A stretch of DNA of 28,121 bases, from NCBI GenBank assembly GCA_034698045.1, contig JAQGAU010000441.1, forward strand, positions 1 through 28,121, given 5' to 3'. Each line of letters opens with the position of its first letter. Position 1 is the first letter of the stretch. The position numbers and the translations under genes are program-made. Below the pieces are notes generated by a model. It made no database searches. It was not told the origin of the DNA and worked only from the letters and a program-made list of their open reading frames with translations. This DNA comes from Paramacrobiotus richtersi. Lineage: Eukaryota; Tardigrada; Eutardigrada; Parachela; Macrobiotidae. Of the stretch, positions 10,615-20,307 are shown piece after piece.

Positions 10615-13600
10615 ATGAGCGAGACTGATACGGTGTGTTTGGGTGATACTTCTCTGGTCTTTACGAAAGGAGATGTGATAGGACGAGGAGGCTTTGGCGT
10701 AGTATGGAAAGGGTTATGGAAAAGAAATCCTGCAGAATGGGTGACTGACCAAAATGTTGCCATCAAGGAGATTCACCTGCGCCATGACGAGATGAAGAGA
10801 CTTCAAAGCGACTCGAACGGAGAACCGTTTCTCCAGCGATGGAAATCCCTGCTTGATTTAAGACATCCAAATATCCTTCGTTATTACCAAATCAACATCA
10901 AAAATTCTTCTTTTGGTGGTACTCTTAACTTGGTGATGGAGTTTGTAACAGGTTAGCTCACGGAATGTACATCGAACCCGGAAGCAACGCTAGCTTGATT
11001 ACCTTGTATCTGTCATTCGTGTTTACAGATGGTGACTTGGACGGCTTCCTTTCCCTGCTGCGGGACGGAAAGGTACACTTAAGTAACAGCGTTTTACTGC
11101 ACATGACCGAGCAGTTAACGTTCGGTTTGGATTACTTACACCAAAACAATATAATCCATGGAGACTTAAAACCGGCAAATATTTTGAAGAAGCCCTGTCC
11201 AAGAAGAACATGGAAGTTAATCATTGCTGACCTAGACGACCGCATTCAGATGGAAGAAAACGTCACCCAGTCACTGGATATCACCCATCTGCGCGGTACA
11301 GCCAGGTACATGTCGCCCGAAATGGTTGCCCGCTTCGTGACACAAGGCCACGAAAAACCAGGAAGAAAAACTGATATATGGAGTCTCGGTTGTATTATCC
11401 TCGATCTTGCTAATCGCTCACATGGAATCATGCAACAAAATGTTTTGGAGAAAACATTTCGGTCGTTTTGGAAAAAACTGTCGTGTTTCAAGTGGCCGGA
11501 GTCGTTCACCATTTCACCTGACACAACGCGCGAGCAAATTATTATTAAAATTGCAAAGGGTTACAGTCCGGTTGTATCTTCGAAAATACCTGATTTTATG
11601 GCAGATGTGATCAGCCGTTGCCTTACCACGAATGCGCAAGAAAGAGCATCTGCTAGTGCACTGCTTTATACAGTGCGATATCTCATTCACCAACGAGTGT
11701 TCACAAAAGGTGAATTGGCCCGGTTCCATGAAATGTATGCTGGGAAAGGTCCTGTTGAATTTGTCTGGACCTGGGTATCAGACGGCGACGCCGTAGCTAT
11801 AAAAGAAGCAGAGTATATCTTGGCGAAAAACCTGAAACTGGAGACGGAGAAGCGGATATCCTTTCCAAAAGTACCAAAGCATTCAGAAAACATTCAGGGC
11901 TACAAGCGCAGAGATTGTTTTCTGCTATCTTTTAACAAGACCGGCAACTTCGTCTGTGTTGGTAAGGATGCGTTCGATAAATTCGTGCAAAAAGAACTTG
12001 AAGGCCATCAAGGGAATTTAATTTAGTAACTTTTGTCGAAACAAATATGAGCTGCACAGAAATCTTTTTGTACTGGAAGACTTTTTTGCGTAGGCTTTTA
12101 CACTGACCTGCCAAACACAGTTGCTTTGGAGATGTGGTTGTGGAGGGAAAACAGCGCGGAAAGTGTGGTGATCGACACAGTCAGTGCGAAACCAGTGTTC
12201 ACTGAGTTCCGCTCATTGTGGAATGACAATGGCACATGCTTTGGCGCGTACCTTTCTTTTCCGGAAGTCAAAACAGAGCGTTGCTTGTACGCATGGACTG
12301 CGACAGAAATGAGATTTAGTGAAATTACAATCACCACGAGATTCCGTGTTATGCAGTGGGAGTTTGCTGACGAATACATAATACATATATATGATTCCGA
12401 GGAACACTGCTACGTTTGCAACGCTTCTAAATCCACGACATTACTGAAGCACAGTAATGAACACGGTACAGGACTGCCATCTCCTCCGGTTCAGCATAGA
12501 GCCTATGTGAAATCAAACTCGCTAATAGGCTTGACTCGCTATGCGATATTTCTCCCAAAGGTACAATTCTCTTGAAAACGGTTAAGTAAACCCTTGCTGA
12601 ATTACTGTGAAGACGTCTTGCACAAGAACTAACAGTAAACAGCGTCCGGTTACTGACAAGGACTACCCTCTTTAGAATGACCTCATGGCCGAAATCGCAA
12701 TGGACAAAACCATGAACCAAAATACGATTTTTCGAGTGCGTAAGAGGCGAGATGGCAATATATTCGGCGAAGCGAGTTTGGACTGGCCTTATGCTCCAAT
12801 GCCGTCGCCAGATATCCAGGGTGACGACTCGTCTGACTGTAGGCATTTAATGGCTGTTATCTGTTTCTGCCTAGCCTTGCCTGCATCAAAGGTGAGAAAT
12901 ACAGCGACATACAATAAGCAGCATTCAAGGTTTCCCGATAGAGAGTGTTCAAGTGTACCGACCGTTATTTGAAAGATACACATATTTGCAGGATACCGCC
13001 GACACTAGTACAGTAAATATGCCGGCGTTTGCCAACCGGTTGCTGTCAAAGCTGATAGACCGTCATGTAATGGCTTCAGATCAATGTCTTTGGCCGCTTG
13101 GCTCAAATTTATAATTCCTGGTTATTACTGGTGCGTAGACTGCAGTATAAGGAAGCTACGGGTGCCATAGTGCTGTAAAACAAGAACGAAGACATACTTC
13201 TAGAATCAATCAACTTACTGCTGCGCCTACCGCTAATTTTTAATTCCCAGCCATGCGAGAACTGGAAGATGCTCCGCACAGTACAGAGCTGTCCTTATTC
13301 CATCTAGATATTCGAGCAGATTCAAATCCAGACGATCGAGCGTAACGTAAAGGCGAACGCTACAAAATGTATCTGTGCTTTATAACTCGGGATTTTTGCA
13401 CATACTCTGATGACCAGCACCCATTGGTTTATCTCTTATCACATCAGAACTTAAGCAACGCATGATAACATTGTCTTTCTAGAACGCTCGTTCTCAGTCA
13501 CTGTATCACTTGTGGATGTGGCACGAGAGAAAAGTAGCTCCTGCTCTTCTCAGCACCGACTTAGCGTATCAAAGACTGTGGTCAATCAGCCCTCACGCCC

Positions 13601-13863
13601 GAAGGATATGCGCCATAATTATGATGGCTGAGGATGAATATAAAACGACTACGACTTCCCTGGCGATATGGGATATAGACAGCGAAGGAATTTTGTGGAT
13701 GATCAGGATTGCCGACTTTTGGGACCCATTCGCTCGTCCAAAATGGAACTCCACAAGCAGTTGTATTGCGTTTACAGCTAGGGGCGGAAATGTTAAAAAG
13801 ACATCTCGCGCAGTTAATCTACTTGTATTGGATTTGAATAAGCTGCCACAAATTGCAGTGTGA
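10615..13863 (+). CDS. Protein kinase fused to a beta-propeller-like C-terminus
   Basis: Exons with matching phases: 10615-10951, 11029-11961, 12121-12560, 12676-12891, probably 12992-13066, and 13483-13863 (about 793 aa). The ATG at 10615 follows an in-frame stop. Kinase domain about residues 20-330: glycine loop GRGGFG (23-28), VAIK Lys51, catalytic HGDLKPAN (156-163, Gly for the usual Arg), metal loop ADLDD (179-183, DLD for DFG), activation segment RGTARYMSPEM (201-211), DIWSLGC (228-234). The catalytic Lys, Asp and metal-binding Asp are kept, so activity is plausible. Beyond it, SFNKTGNFVCVVALEMWLW and YHLWMWHE...SLAIWDID...WNSTSSCIAF look like WD40-type blades. This suggests a kinase docked to a partner by its propeller. 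AATAAA follows at 14064. Intron 12892-13482 may hold further exons, for example near 13250-13340. No specific orthologue recognised. Confidence 0.8.
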
Positions 13864-14063
13864 GCTCGTAATGCTGCGTTTTAATGGGTTTGCGAACAGC
13901 CAGCATTCGCAGCACAGTTCAAGTGCGATGGTCCGAATTGCAAAATTTAAGCAAAAAAGATAATGCCATATCTGGATATGTTTTCGTTAGCCTGACCACA
14001 ACGAAGAGTGGGCTGATGGTTAGAAATTCTTAGTTCGTCCGCTATAGTTCCTCTGGATTTCGA

Positions 14064-14069
14064 AATAAA
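14064..14069 (+). terminator. Poly(A) signal of the kinase-propeller gene
   Basis: The first AATAAA after the kinase stop codon, 200 nt downstream of it and on the same strand. The assignment rests on position only. Confidence 0.4.
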
Positions 14070-14213
14070 ATCGAGAACTAAATATACAGAAGCGCCAATG
14101 CTCAGAATTGCCAACGCCATTACATTCAGTAAAAACCAAATAGAACGAAGAAATTCTGAAGGTCCAGCTAGGAAGTGTCAAGCGTTAAGTTCGTCAAATC
14201 TCAGCTGCGATGA

Positions 14214-14390
14214 TGCTGAACACTGAATTTCCTAGTTTTGTAAAAATATTCAACAACAACCAACCACTGTCAACCATTAGTGACCACCAACGGTCACAGA
14301 AACCACAACCACCGTCGACCACAAAGTTCACCGGAAACCACGCCCACAGTCGACCACAACCACGTCCGTGGTCGCCACGTTTTTGCTACA
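14214..14390. repeat. Imperfect ACCAC/GTCGACCACAA repeats
   Basis: The plus strand is dominated by irregular copies of CAACCA, GACCAC and GTCGACCACAA (for example at about 14315-14325 and 14350-14360). It is low-complexity and may be a degenerate minisatellite. On the minus strand it reads as runs of Val/Gly/Cys (DVVVVDCGRG), so part of it may overlap the candidate coding region beside it. Confidence 0.45.
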
Positions 14391-14743
14391 CCCGTTAGAA
14401 ACACGCAATCTGTAGTTACCTTGTCCTAATGGCTGCCTTGTCCATGATATTTCCTTTGTTTGGTTCTGCACCTCTACCGATGTTTCTGCATTCTTTCGAC
14501 TGTCGCGGAAGCAATGTTGTTCTGTATGGTATTTGGTGTTGTTCTGTATGTTCTGTATGGTGTTGTAATAATAACACAAGGTCGGTTTGATTCCGTTACT
14601 TCCTTCCTGTCTAGCTCGGTAGATTCATTTTCGCCCTTGAAATCATGAGAGCTCAGGCTCTTATTCCCGAACTTAAAGTTGGCGCCTTCTCTGCGGTTCC
14701 ACCCTGTTCGTAACCCTTGACGGTTATCAGAATAAAGCTCAAC
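14328..14743 (-). CDS. Candidate exons of an unrecognised protein
   Basis: Two overlapping minus-strand open frames. One runs 89 codons from an ACCGCAG acceptor (exon start 14743) to a TAG at 14474-14476 and is rich in Asn, Thr, Ser and Arg, with an ITTPYRTYRTTPNT segment like a secreted stalk. The other (14328-14579) reads VEVQNQTKEISWTRQPL and NYRLRVSNGCSKN, which recalls one edge of an immunoglobulin-like or fibronectin-like domain. They could be neighbouring exons joined near a possible CATCG|GTAGAG donor, but no complete phase-consistent chain was found and one or both may be chance. Confidence 0.25.
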
Positions 14744-14963
14744 CTGCGGTTAATGTTCAGAAGGACAGCTTGTCGCAGGATAACACAAAAAGTCAACGCA
14801 CCAGCGGATTATTTCATGCTGAGTTCATGGAAGACTGTAATTTCGGTCACTCGAGGAACGATGCTTAATCTGAAACCGTTGACGTTCGTGGTCTGCTTTA
14901 TTGCGTAACTCCTTCCAGTGTCAACATTAATTAAATAGTTTTACTGTGAATATGCTCCAGAAA

Positions 14964-15454
14964 CTACGGTTTCCCAAAATCCATTACAATATCCATTGAT
15001 GCGGAAATACTTAAGCCGCAAATAAAGCGCTTCTTGTTCGTATCGTACATAATGTACGGTACATTAAAGAGCATTTTCAACCCCTTGGCTGCTTCAAACG
15101 CAGAAGATTTTTCCGTATATTTATCTAGCGACGCCTTCGGGATGTCAACAGGATGTTCGGAATATTCCTATTCCGCTTATACTTTTGTATGAGCTCATCT
15201 TCAAACAGTAATTTTTTACCGGTATGCTCGGGTCTTGTACGTTATTGCCATCGTTTACCTTGGTCTTAGGTTTGAGTCGGGTGATTATGAATTCAACGAA
15301 CGCGACGGCTCCTGTACCAAATAGCCACTTTCGACGCCATCTAGTCCACCATTCTTGATATCGAAATCATACCTAACAATGCCGTAGGGCGTAGAAGCAA
15401 TTTATCGATTTGCGGGTTATTAAAATAATATGGCAGCAACGACTGTATGTGCAT
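14964..15454 (-). CDS. Small single-pass membrane protein, 112 aa, three exons
   Basis: Exon 1, 15373-15454 (ATG at 15452-15454, 27 codons plus 1 nt, donor TTAG|GTATGA). Exon 2, 15259-15311 (acceptor GGTACAG, 17 codons, donor AAG|GTAAAC). Exon 3, 14964-15167 (acceptor GAATAG, 67 codons, stop TAG). All phases agree, and the frame breaks seen in the raw sequence are explained by introns of 61 and 91 bp. The product starts MHIQSLLPYYFNNPQIDKLL, then has a hydrophobic helix (LLGAVAFVEFIITRL, about residues 26-40) followed by a basic RLKPKTK and an 80-residue polar tail with FNVPYIMYDTNKKRFICG. A helix followed by positive charges suggests one membrane span, orientation undetermined. I do not recognise the family. 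Confidence 0.6.
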
Positions 15455-16206
15455 AACGGCTTTAATTAGCTAGCTTCGCCGATACTTATGACAATGCATA
15501 GAAAATCGCCGTAACTTTACACTATGCTGTGACTGATTAACTGACTTCCGTTATTTTGATGGGGTTGAAATTTAACAAAATATGCTGTACGACCTGTGAT
15601 TGCATACAAACTAGAGTTTTAAATAGGGTAAATCAGGTTTCGCTTATGTGCAAATGAAGAAAAAGTTCCGAGTTCCGTTGCCTTCTGCGCTCGCTTTTGC
15701 TAATTATAACGAAATATACATTTAGAGCCATATTAGCCTAAAGAAAGTTTACCGAATATATCTCTCATAACCGATGCTTTATCGATGTTACGTTAACGAG
15801 CGGAACATATTTAGTCTGACTGATTTCCTTCGTATCAAGAAATGAGAGGTAAGGCGATAGTAGTAGTACAATCTTCATTAGCGTGTCGTGCGAGGGCTTT
15901 TTCTGGTGCGGCCCTAGCTAATCAGGTTCAAAGACAACTGCTGTACGGTCTCGGTGCGAAACGAAAGGTCAGAAATTGGCTGGATGCGCCGTAAATGTGT
16001 AATGGTGCACCACCACCACACATTCTCCATATGCCGTTCCTCGCTGCGGATCCTGTTGGCTCATTCCACGTGACTCCTGCTTAATAATTAAGTGGCACAG
16101 ACCGCGCAGTTCTCCAATCCGGAAGTCAAGCCTTTTTGTTCCTAAGCCCCGATATCCCCCGCTTGGTCTTTTACTCATGATTCATGTAAGATAACCTTTC
16201 CACGGA
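15455..16206. other. No gene identified
   Basis: Overlapping minus-strand frames at 15960-16180 (one with a run of Val/His, VVVVHHYTF) cannot be joined to the fucosyltransferase-like gene further right or to the membrane protein on the left. The rest is AT-rich spacer. Confidence 0.35.
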
Positions 16207-16369
16207 CGGCAGGGTCTAAAACATGGGCATGGCCACTGCCCATGGGCATGCCCAACGGGCATGGTCACCGAAAAACATGGGTTGCCCAGACTCTAAAACA
16301 TGGTCACGCCTGACTAAAACCTGGCCCTGGTCATCCAGTGCAGAACTTGTATGAAACTGTATCGTATGC
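16207..16369 (+). repeat. Left arm of a 165-bp inverted repeat pair
   Basis: Starts CGGCAGGGTCTAAAAC and is repeated in reverse complement at 19015-19181. Inside are three variants of CTAAAACMTGG and several GGGCATG units, giving a semi-palindromic, internally repetitive structure. The outer tip CAGGG...CCCTG recalls several DNA transposon families (for example hAT), but I find no flanking target duplication and no transposase. The two arms may be ends of one old element about 2.97 kb long or two separate short elements in opposite orientation. Confidence 0.65.
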
Positions 16370-16639
16370 TCATATGTTTGAAACTATGTACGTTTAAAAC
16401 AAGTGTACACTGTTTAACACTAAAGGAACGCTTATTGCGGGAGCAAGTTCAGCACTGAGCAGCCTACGTAATTAAATCGGCTGTCCGCGATATAGTTTTT
16501 TCTCTAAGGTGGTGTTTTCCCGACGCTTGCATTTGATTTACCGGTATTAAGTAGAAACAGAAGCGAATGGCTAAACCGTTACGTTATTCTGCTGGTTTCC
16601 AGACTATGTATTTAGAACATTTCTGACCACTGTCGTTAC

Positions 16640-18818
16640 TCGTTCGCTGCAGGTGAATTCACACTTTCCTGTGATCGTGCAGGACCGAAATCTACCGTCC
16701 GCACTCTGCCAGTGTCGTGCATCAAACCATGATACATTTATTCATGCCATATCCTTGTGCAGATATTAATTAGTCAAAAAATCTCGTCCTTATGTACTTA
16801 AGTAATACACTTACAACATTAGTCCCTTACCAAAAAGCTGTCCATTGTTATCCAAACTTTCAGGGGTCTCAGGATGGCCGTACGTTCCCCGTGTTTATAA
16901 TACAGTTTGTTGCAAACATATGATCCACTGTAAGCTAGCTGTGCTGCTTGGAATTCGTCATACAAAAGCTGAAGGAATGTATATTGCGCGCGTGTGACCG
17001 GCAATAAAATCCCCCCCGCCAAAAAGTCCACCCGGACTTTTTTGCCGGGTCTTCCTTGTAACCATCGCCAAAAACGTAACCCTTGCGCGAACTTGGTGAC
17101 CGCAAGGACCTATGACGCAAACCTAAATATCGTAGCGATCCGAGATCCGCCACCAAGCGCCACCGTCGCCACCACTGCGACCGATATCCGAATTGCATGT
17201 TATCGGTGTAGTTGCCGGAGGTACTGTCGAGAGGGAAACATAACTGACGCGAGTCGGTAAGGAGGGCGGACTTAATTGCCGGTGATGTTCAGGATGTAGT
17301 ACAAAAGGGGACTTAATTGCCGGTGATGTTCTGGATGTAGTACGAAGGGGGACTTAATTGCCGGTGATGTTCTGGAAGTAGTACGAAGGGGGACTTAATT
17401 GCCGGTGATGTTCAGGATGTAGTACGAAGGGGGACTTAATTGCCGGTTCTGTCTCAGTGAGGGGGTATAGTTGCCGGTCTTACTGTGGATTCGGAAACGA
17501 AGTTACAAGAGTAGTTTTGTGTGAGGAGACTTAATTCCTCTGCTGCTGTGCATAAGGGGAAACTAAATTGTGGCTTACACCCTTTTTCTACTTAATCGTT
17601 CTACTACTATGTGCATTATGTACTTTATGTACTGTACCCTATCGTTCTCATGCACCTTTTAGCCATGGATTATTTTCGCCTGCAAAAATGTGTGTCTGGC
17701 TTCCATAATAAACTTTGGAAAAGCGTCTGGGCTGCAAAACACTCCCGCAGTCACAGAATACACTTTGGAAACGTGTCTGGCTGTCATAACATCGGGAAAA
17801 ATCGCCATGCTAGCAGGAAGCTGTTCGGGAAAAATGACTTACTAACCCACCGTTACACTCACATCAAGGCATGGATTTTGTGGATTTTCGGGACGTAAAA
17901 CGCACGCGTTGTTCTCGGGTACACCAACTCCATTTTTGTGCGTACTGGCGCTAACATGCTGTAAATGGCCTTCGCACAACACACAGGACATCACCGGCAA
18001 TTAAGTCCCCTTCGTACTACATCCAGAACATCACCGGCAATTATGTCCTCTGTATACTGGACTCATAACGCCACCGGCAGTTAAGTCCGCCCACCTAACC
18101 GACTCGCGTCGGTTATGTATCCCTCTAGACAGCACCTCCGGCAACTACACCGATAACATGTAATTCGGATAGCGGTTGCAGTGGTGGCGACGGTGGCGCT
18201 TGGTGGCGGATTTCGGATCGCTACGATATTCAGGTTTACGTCATAGGTCCTTGCGGTCACCAAGTGTGCGCAAGGGTTACGTTTTTGGCGATGGTTACAA
18301 GGGGGACCCGGCAAAAAAGTCCGGGTGGACTTTTTGGCAGGGGGGACTTTATTGCCGGTCACACCCGCGTTACCCGCCATAAAAATACATGCAGTTGGCC
18401 TGCTGAGAAAGTGCAACGGTTTCTCGGTGTTGCAATGCGGTACACATTCTGGATCACTTACAATTGTTAGTACAACGTACATTGTCTGTCACTGACACTT
18501 GTGAGTAGTCGGAGCAATTTGGTTACAAGCAGTCGCCACAGATATTAGAGATTTTATGCTCATACCGCATACGTTCTGTTTTTTCTTGCATTGGCTGAGC
18601 TCATTCAAACAGTAGGGCGTAGAATGAATAAACGGTAAGGAATGCAATGTTTACAGTTCAGCAGTGCGCTTGTCTCGGCTTCAACTTTCTGTCATAATTT
18701 AATTGCGCTGGTGGTTTACGCTGCCATAGGGACCACTGTAGTGGTGCGGCACTGCGGCAGAAGTCTCATTGCTGGCTCATAGTCATTTATTCTGTCAAAG
18801 TAATGGTGCGTTTCATAG
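16640..18818 (-). CDS. Fucosyltransferase-N-like gene fragment, one exon split by a foldback element
   Basis: Exon A is 18720-18818 (acceptor GTGACAG, ends phase 2 at GCAGC|GTAAAC). Exon B is 16831-18456 (branch-like TACTAAC just before its TTGTAAG acceptor; ends TTTTTG|GTAAGG); a DNA element occupies 16991-18365 within it. Exon C is 16640-16705 (acceptor CTGGCAG). Phases agree across all junctions. The product has a stem-like region, then LKVWITMDSFL and, in exon C, GRFRSCTITGKCEFTCSER. That order (hydrophobic strand with Trp, Phe, then C-x5-C-x-x-T-x-x-x-R) matches the N-terminal domain of Golgi alpha-1,3-fucosyltransferases (Glyco_tran_10_N). I see neither the start with its membrane anchor nor the C-terminal GDP-fucose-binding domain, so the gene is partial or dead. 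Family assignment is tentative; the exon chain is better supported. Confidence 0.5.
17269..17447 (+). repeat. 41-bp tandem repeat array, left arm
   Basis: GACTTAATTGCCGG starts at 17269, 17310, 17351, 17392 and 17433, a period of exactly 41 bp, with intervening TGATGTTC(A/T)GGATGTAGTAC. Decayed copies trail on to about 17560 (for example ATAGTTGCCGG near 17466). In many transposons, repeated subterminal motifs are transposase binding sites. Confidence 0.85.
17991..18088 (-). repeat. 40-bp tandem repeat array, right arm
   Basis: Three inverted copies of the same unit, with CACCGGCA at about 17992, 18032 and 18072, period 40 bp. Fewer copies than the left arm, so copy number has drifted since the arms formed. 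Confidence 0.8.
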
Positions 18819-19014
18819 CTGTCACGTCGTACAGTAGATGCGTAAGTCAAAATGTGGCGGATGCACTGAACCTAAAATTAATGCCGATTGCATTGTTTGT
18901 GTGTGTGAGTGCAAACTATTCCTTTAACGCTGCTTGTGTAGATCCTGTTCTCCTGTTTAACCTGTTTCAGACAGTTTCGCACCTGTCTATATATATACGT
19001 AGTTCTGAACGTGC

Positions 19015-19181
19015 GAGTATACGATACAGTTTTATGTTGGTTTCTGCGCTGGGTGACCATGGCCGGTTTTTAGCCAGGCGTGACCAGGTTTTAGAGTCTG
19101 GGTAACCCAGGTTTTCTGGTGACCATGCCCATTGGGCATTGGGCATGGGCAGGGGCCATGCCCAGGTTTTAGACCCTGCCG
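19015..19181 (-). repeat. Right arm of the 165-bp inverted repeat pair
   Basis: Reverse complement of 16207-16369, sharing the CAGGGTCTAAAAC tip, the GGGCATG cluster and the inner TACGATACAGTTT end. A patch of weaker resemblance may run on inward of both arms for about 50 bp, which would make the original arms longer. Confidence 0.65.
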
Positions 19182-20307
19182 CGCTGGCCAATCTTCGCCC
19201 CGTTTATGGCTACGATGGTGGGTACTTGAGGGTCGACGGCTGAGAAAACCGTCAGTCACATGCCTTGTCAGTCAGAGATTTCCGTCAGTCTTAGTCACTG
19301 GCAGGTGAGGTTTCCGATGAACAGAATGGAATTAGACATTCCATACTAGTGACAGACAGCAACAGATATTTCATTTTGGTCTCCATGTTCGGTAGCGTAA
19401 TCAGAAAGAAGCCCTGACGCCGATATACAAAAGCGACCATGTTTTGCCTCCATAAGTTCTGGAGTCGTTACGAAACTAAATTTCCAGTTCATCCTGTTCG
19501 GCAAAAAGGTGTATAATACAAAACAACTATTAAACAGATATGACCGTTCGTTTCAAACGGGCTTATAAGTTATGCACGCATGGTTATGCTAATCAGAAGC
19601 AGCATCGTACGTTATAATGCGAATTTCTCAGCCATTTTCCGTAGAATCGGTGCCGCAGGTTCTGTTTACAATGTGCTTACAATTAATGTGCCAATTAGCT
19701 TACAATATATGTTACAGACTGCTGTATACTCTGGCCGGGCTACCTTCGACGGAGGTGACCACCAACTTGGGACCCTTTCTCTTTGCATCAAGAGCGAAAG
19801 TTCACCGAACTATCATTCGTTGTTGCGGCCAGCTCTTGATACTGGTGCAGGCCACCACACCGTCCATTATGTCAAATTTCACACTGCAGCGTTGACCAAC
19901 GCGAGCTTAAGGCTACAGTAGAAGTACCGTGTCTACGCTGCACCATCGAGTCACTATCCTTACGGAAAAATACTTTCACAGTTAGCCGCATGACGGAAAA
20001 GCTAGTTGCCAAACTGATGAAAGGTATGGCAAAATGGAATTCTACAATAGATTAATGTGATTGTAAATTGGATGTAATAACGACTTAACCGCCAAAGCAG
20101 CCCGGAGCACAAAATTCCGCAGCAGTAGAAGTGTAATGAGAAGTCGAAAGAGACTCAAATCCGCAAAGAAATCTTAATCACTTCCTCGATTCGTCGAAAT
20201 GGCTCAACAGTAATCAGTATTTAACTTGAACCAATTATTCAACAGTAAAAAAATTTGTAATCCGATGCATGAATGTTGGAACACTGCAAATGCATTTGAA
20301 TGGGCAG
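19182..20307. other. No convincing gene
   Basis: Around 19580-19930 both strands are open. Plus has a 113-codon ATG frame (19580-19921); minus reads KFDIMDGVVACTSIKSW and, after an in-frame TGA, RKGPKLVVTSVEGSPARV. No splice-consistent model emerges for either, and neither shows a domain. The remainder is AT-rich spacer. Confidence 0.3.

Larger units (their letters stand above)
16991..18365. mobile_element. Non-autonomous foldback DNA element with long inverted arms
   Basis: The tips read GTGTGACCGGCAATAAA (from 16992) and its reverse complement (to 18364). Arms of about 290 bp (16992-17280 and 18070-18364) match closely by eye and both keep an AAAAAGTCC/GGACTTTTT hairpin (17021-17042; 18314-18335). 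A CGCG tetranucleotide lies immediately outside each end (16987-16990; 18366-18369), a likely 4-bp target duplication. Inside the arms are 40-41-bp tandem repeats that contain the tip motif ATTGCCGG in inverted sense. The central 540 bp has no recognisable transposase; a 95-codon frame at 17611-17898 has no known domain. The layout resembles foldback or long-inverted-repeat MITE elements mobilised in trans. High arm similarity suggests fairly recent activity. Confidence 0.75.

Noticed and set aside
10266-10628. 120-codon frame upstream of the kinase
   Set aside because: AT-rich, no domain, overlaps the kinase start in another frame; most likely leader or promoter sequence.
15167-15311. Frameshifted pseudogene in the 112-aa membrane protein locus
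   Set aside because: The apparent frame changes coincide with GT-AG introns whose phases agree exactly.
16742-16744. In-frame TGA breaking exon C of the fucosyltransferase-like gene
   Set aside because: It matters only if the acceptor at 16754 is used. The CTGGCAG acceptor at 16706 keeps phase, avoids the stop and gives a better match to the family pattern.
17611-17898. 95-codon frame inside the foldback element as a transposase
   Set aside because: Too short, with no recognisable catalytic motif or known transposase fold.
17269-18088. Regular 40-41-bp repeats as a CRISPR array
   Set aside because: The repeated unit is continuous with no variable spacers, occurs inverted in both arms of a transposable element, and the genome is eukaryotic with spliced genes.
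18081-19259. Minus-strand frames rich in Pro/Trp/His across the repeats
   Set aside because: Their odd composition comes from the GGGCATG and GGTGGCG repeats of the inverted arms.
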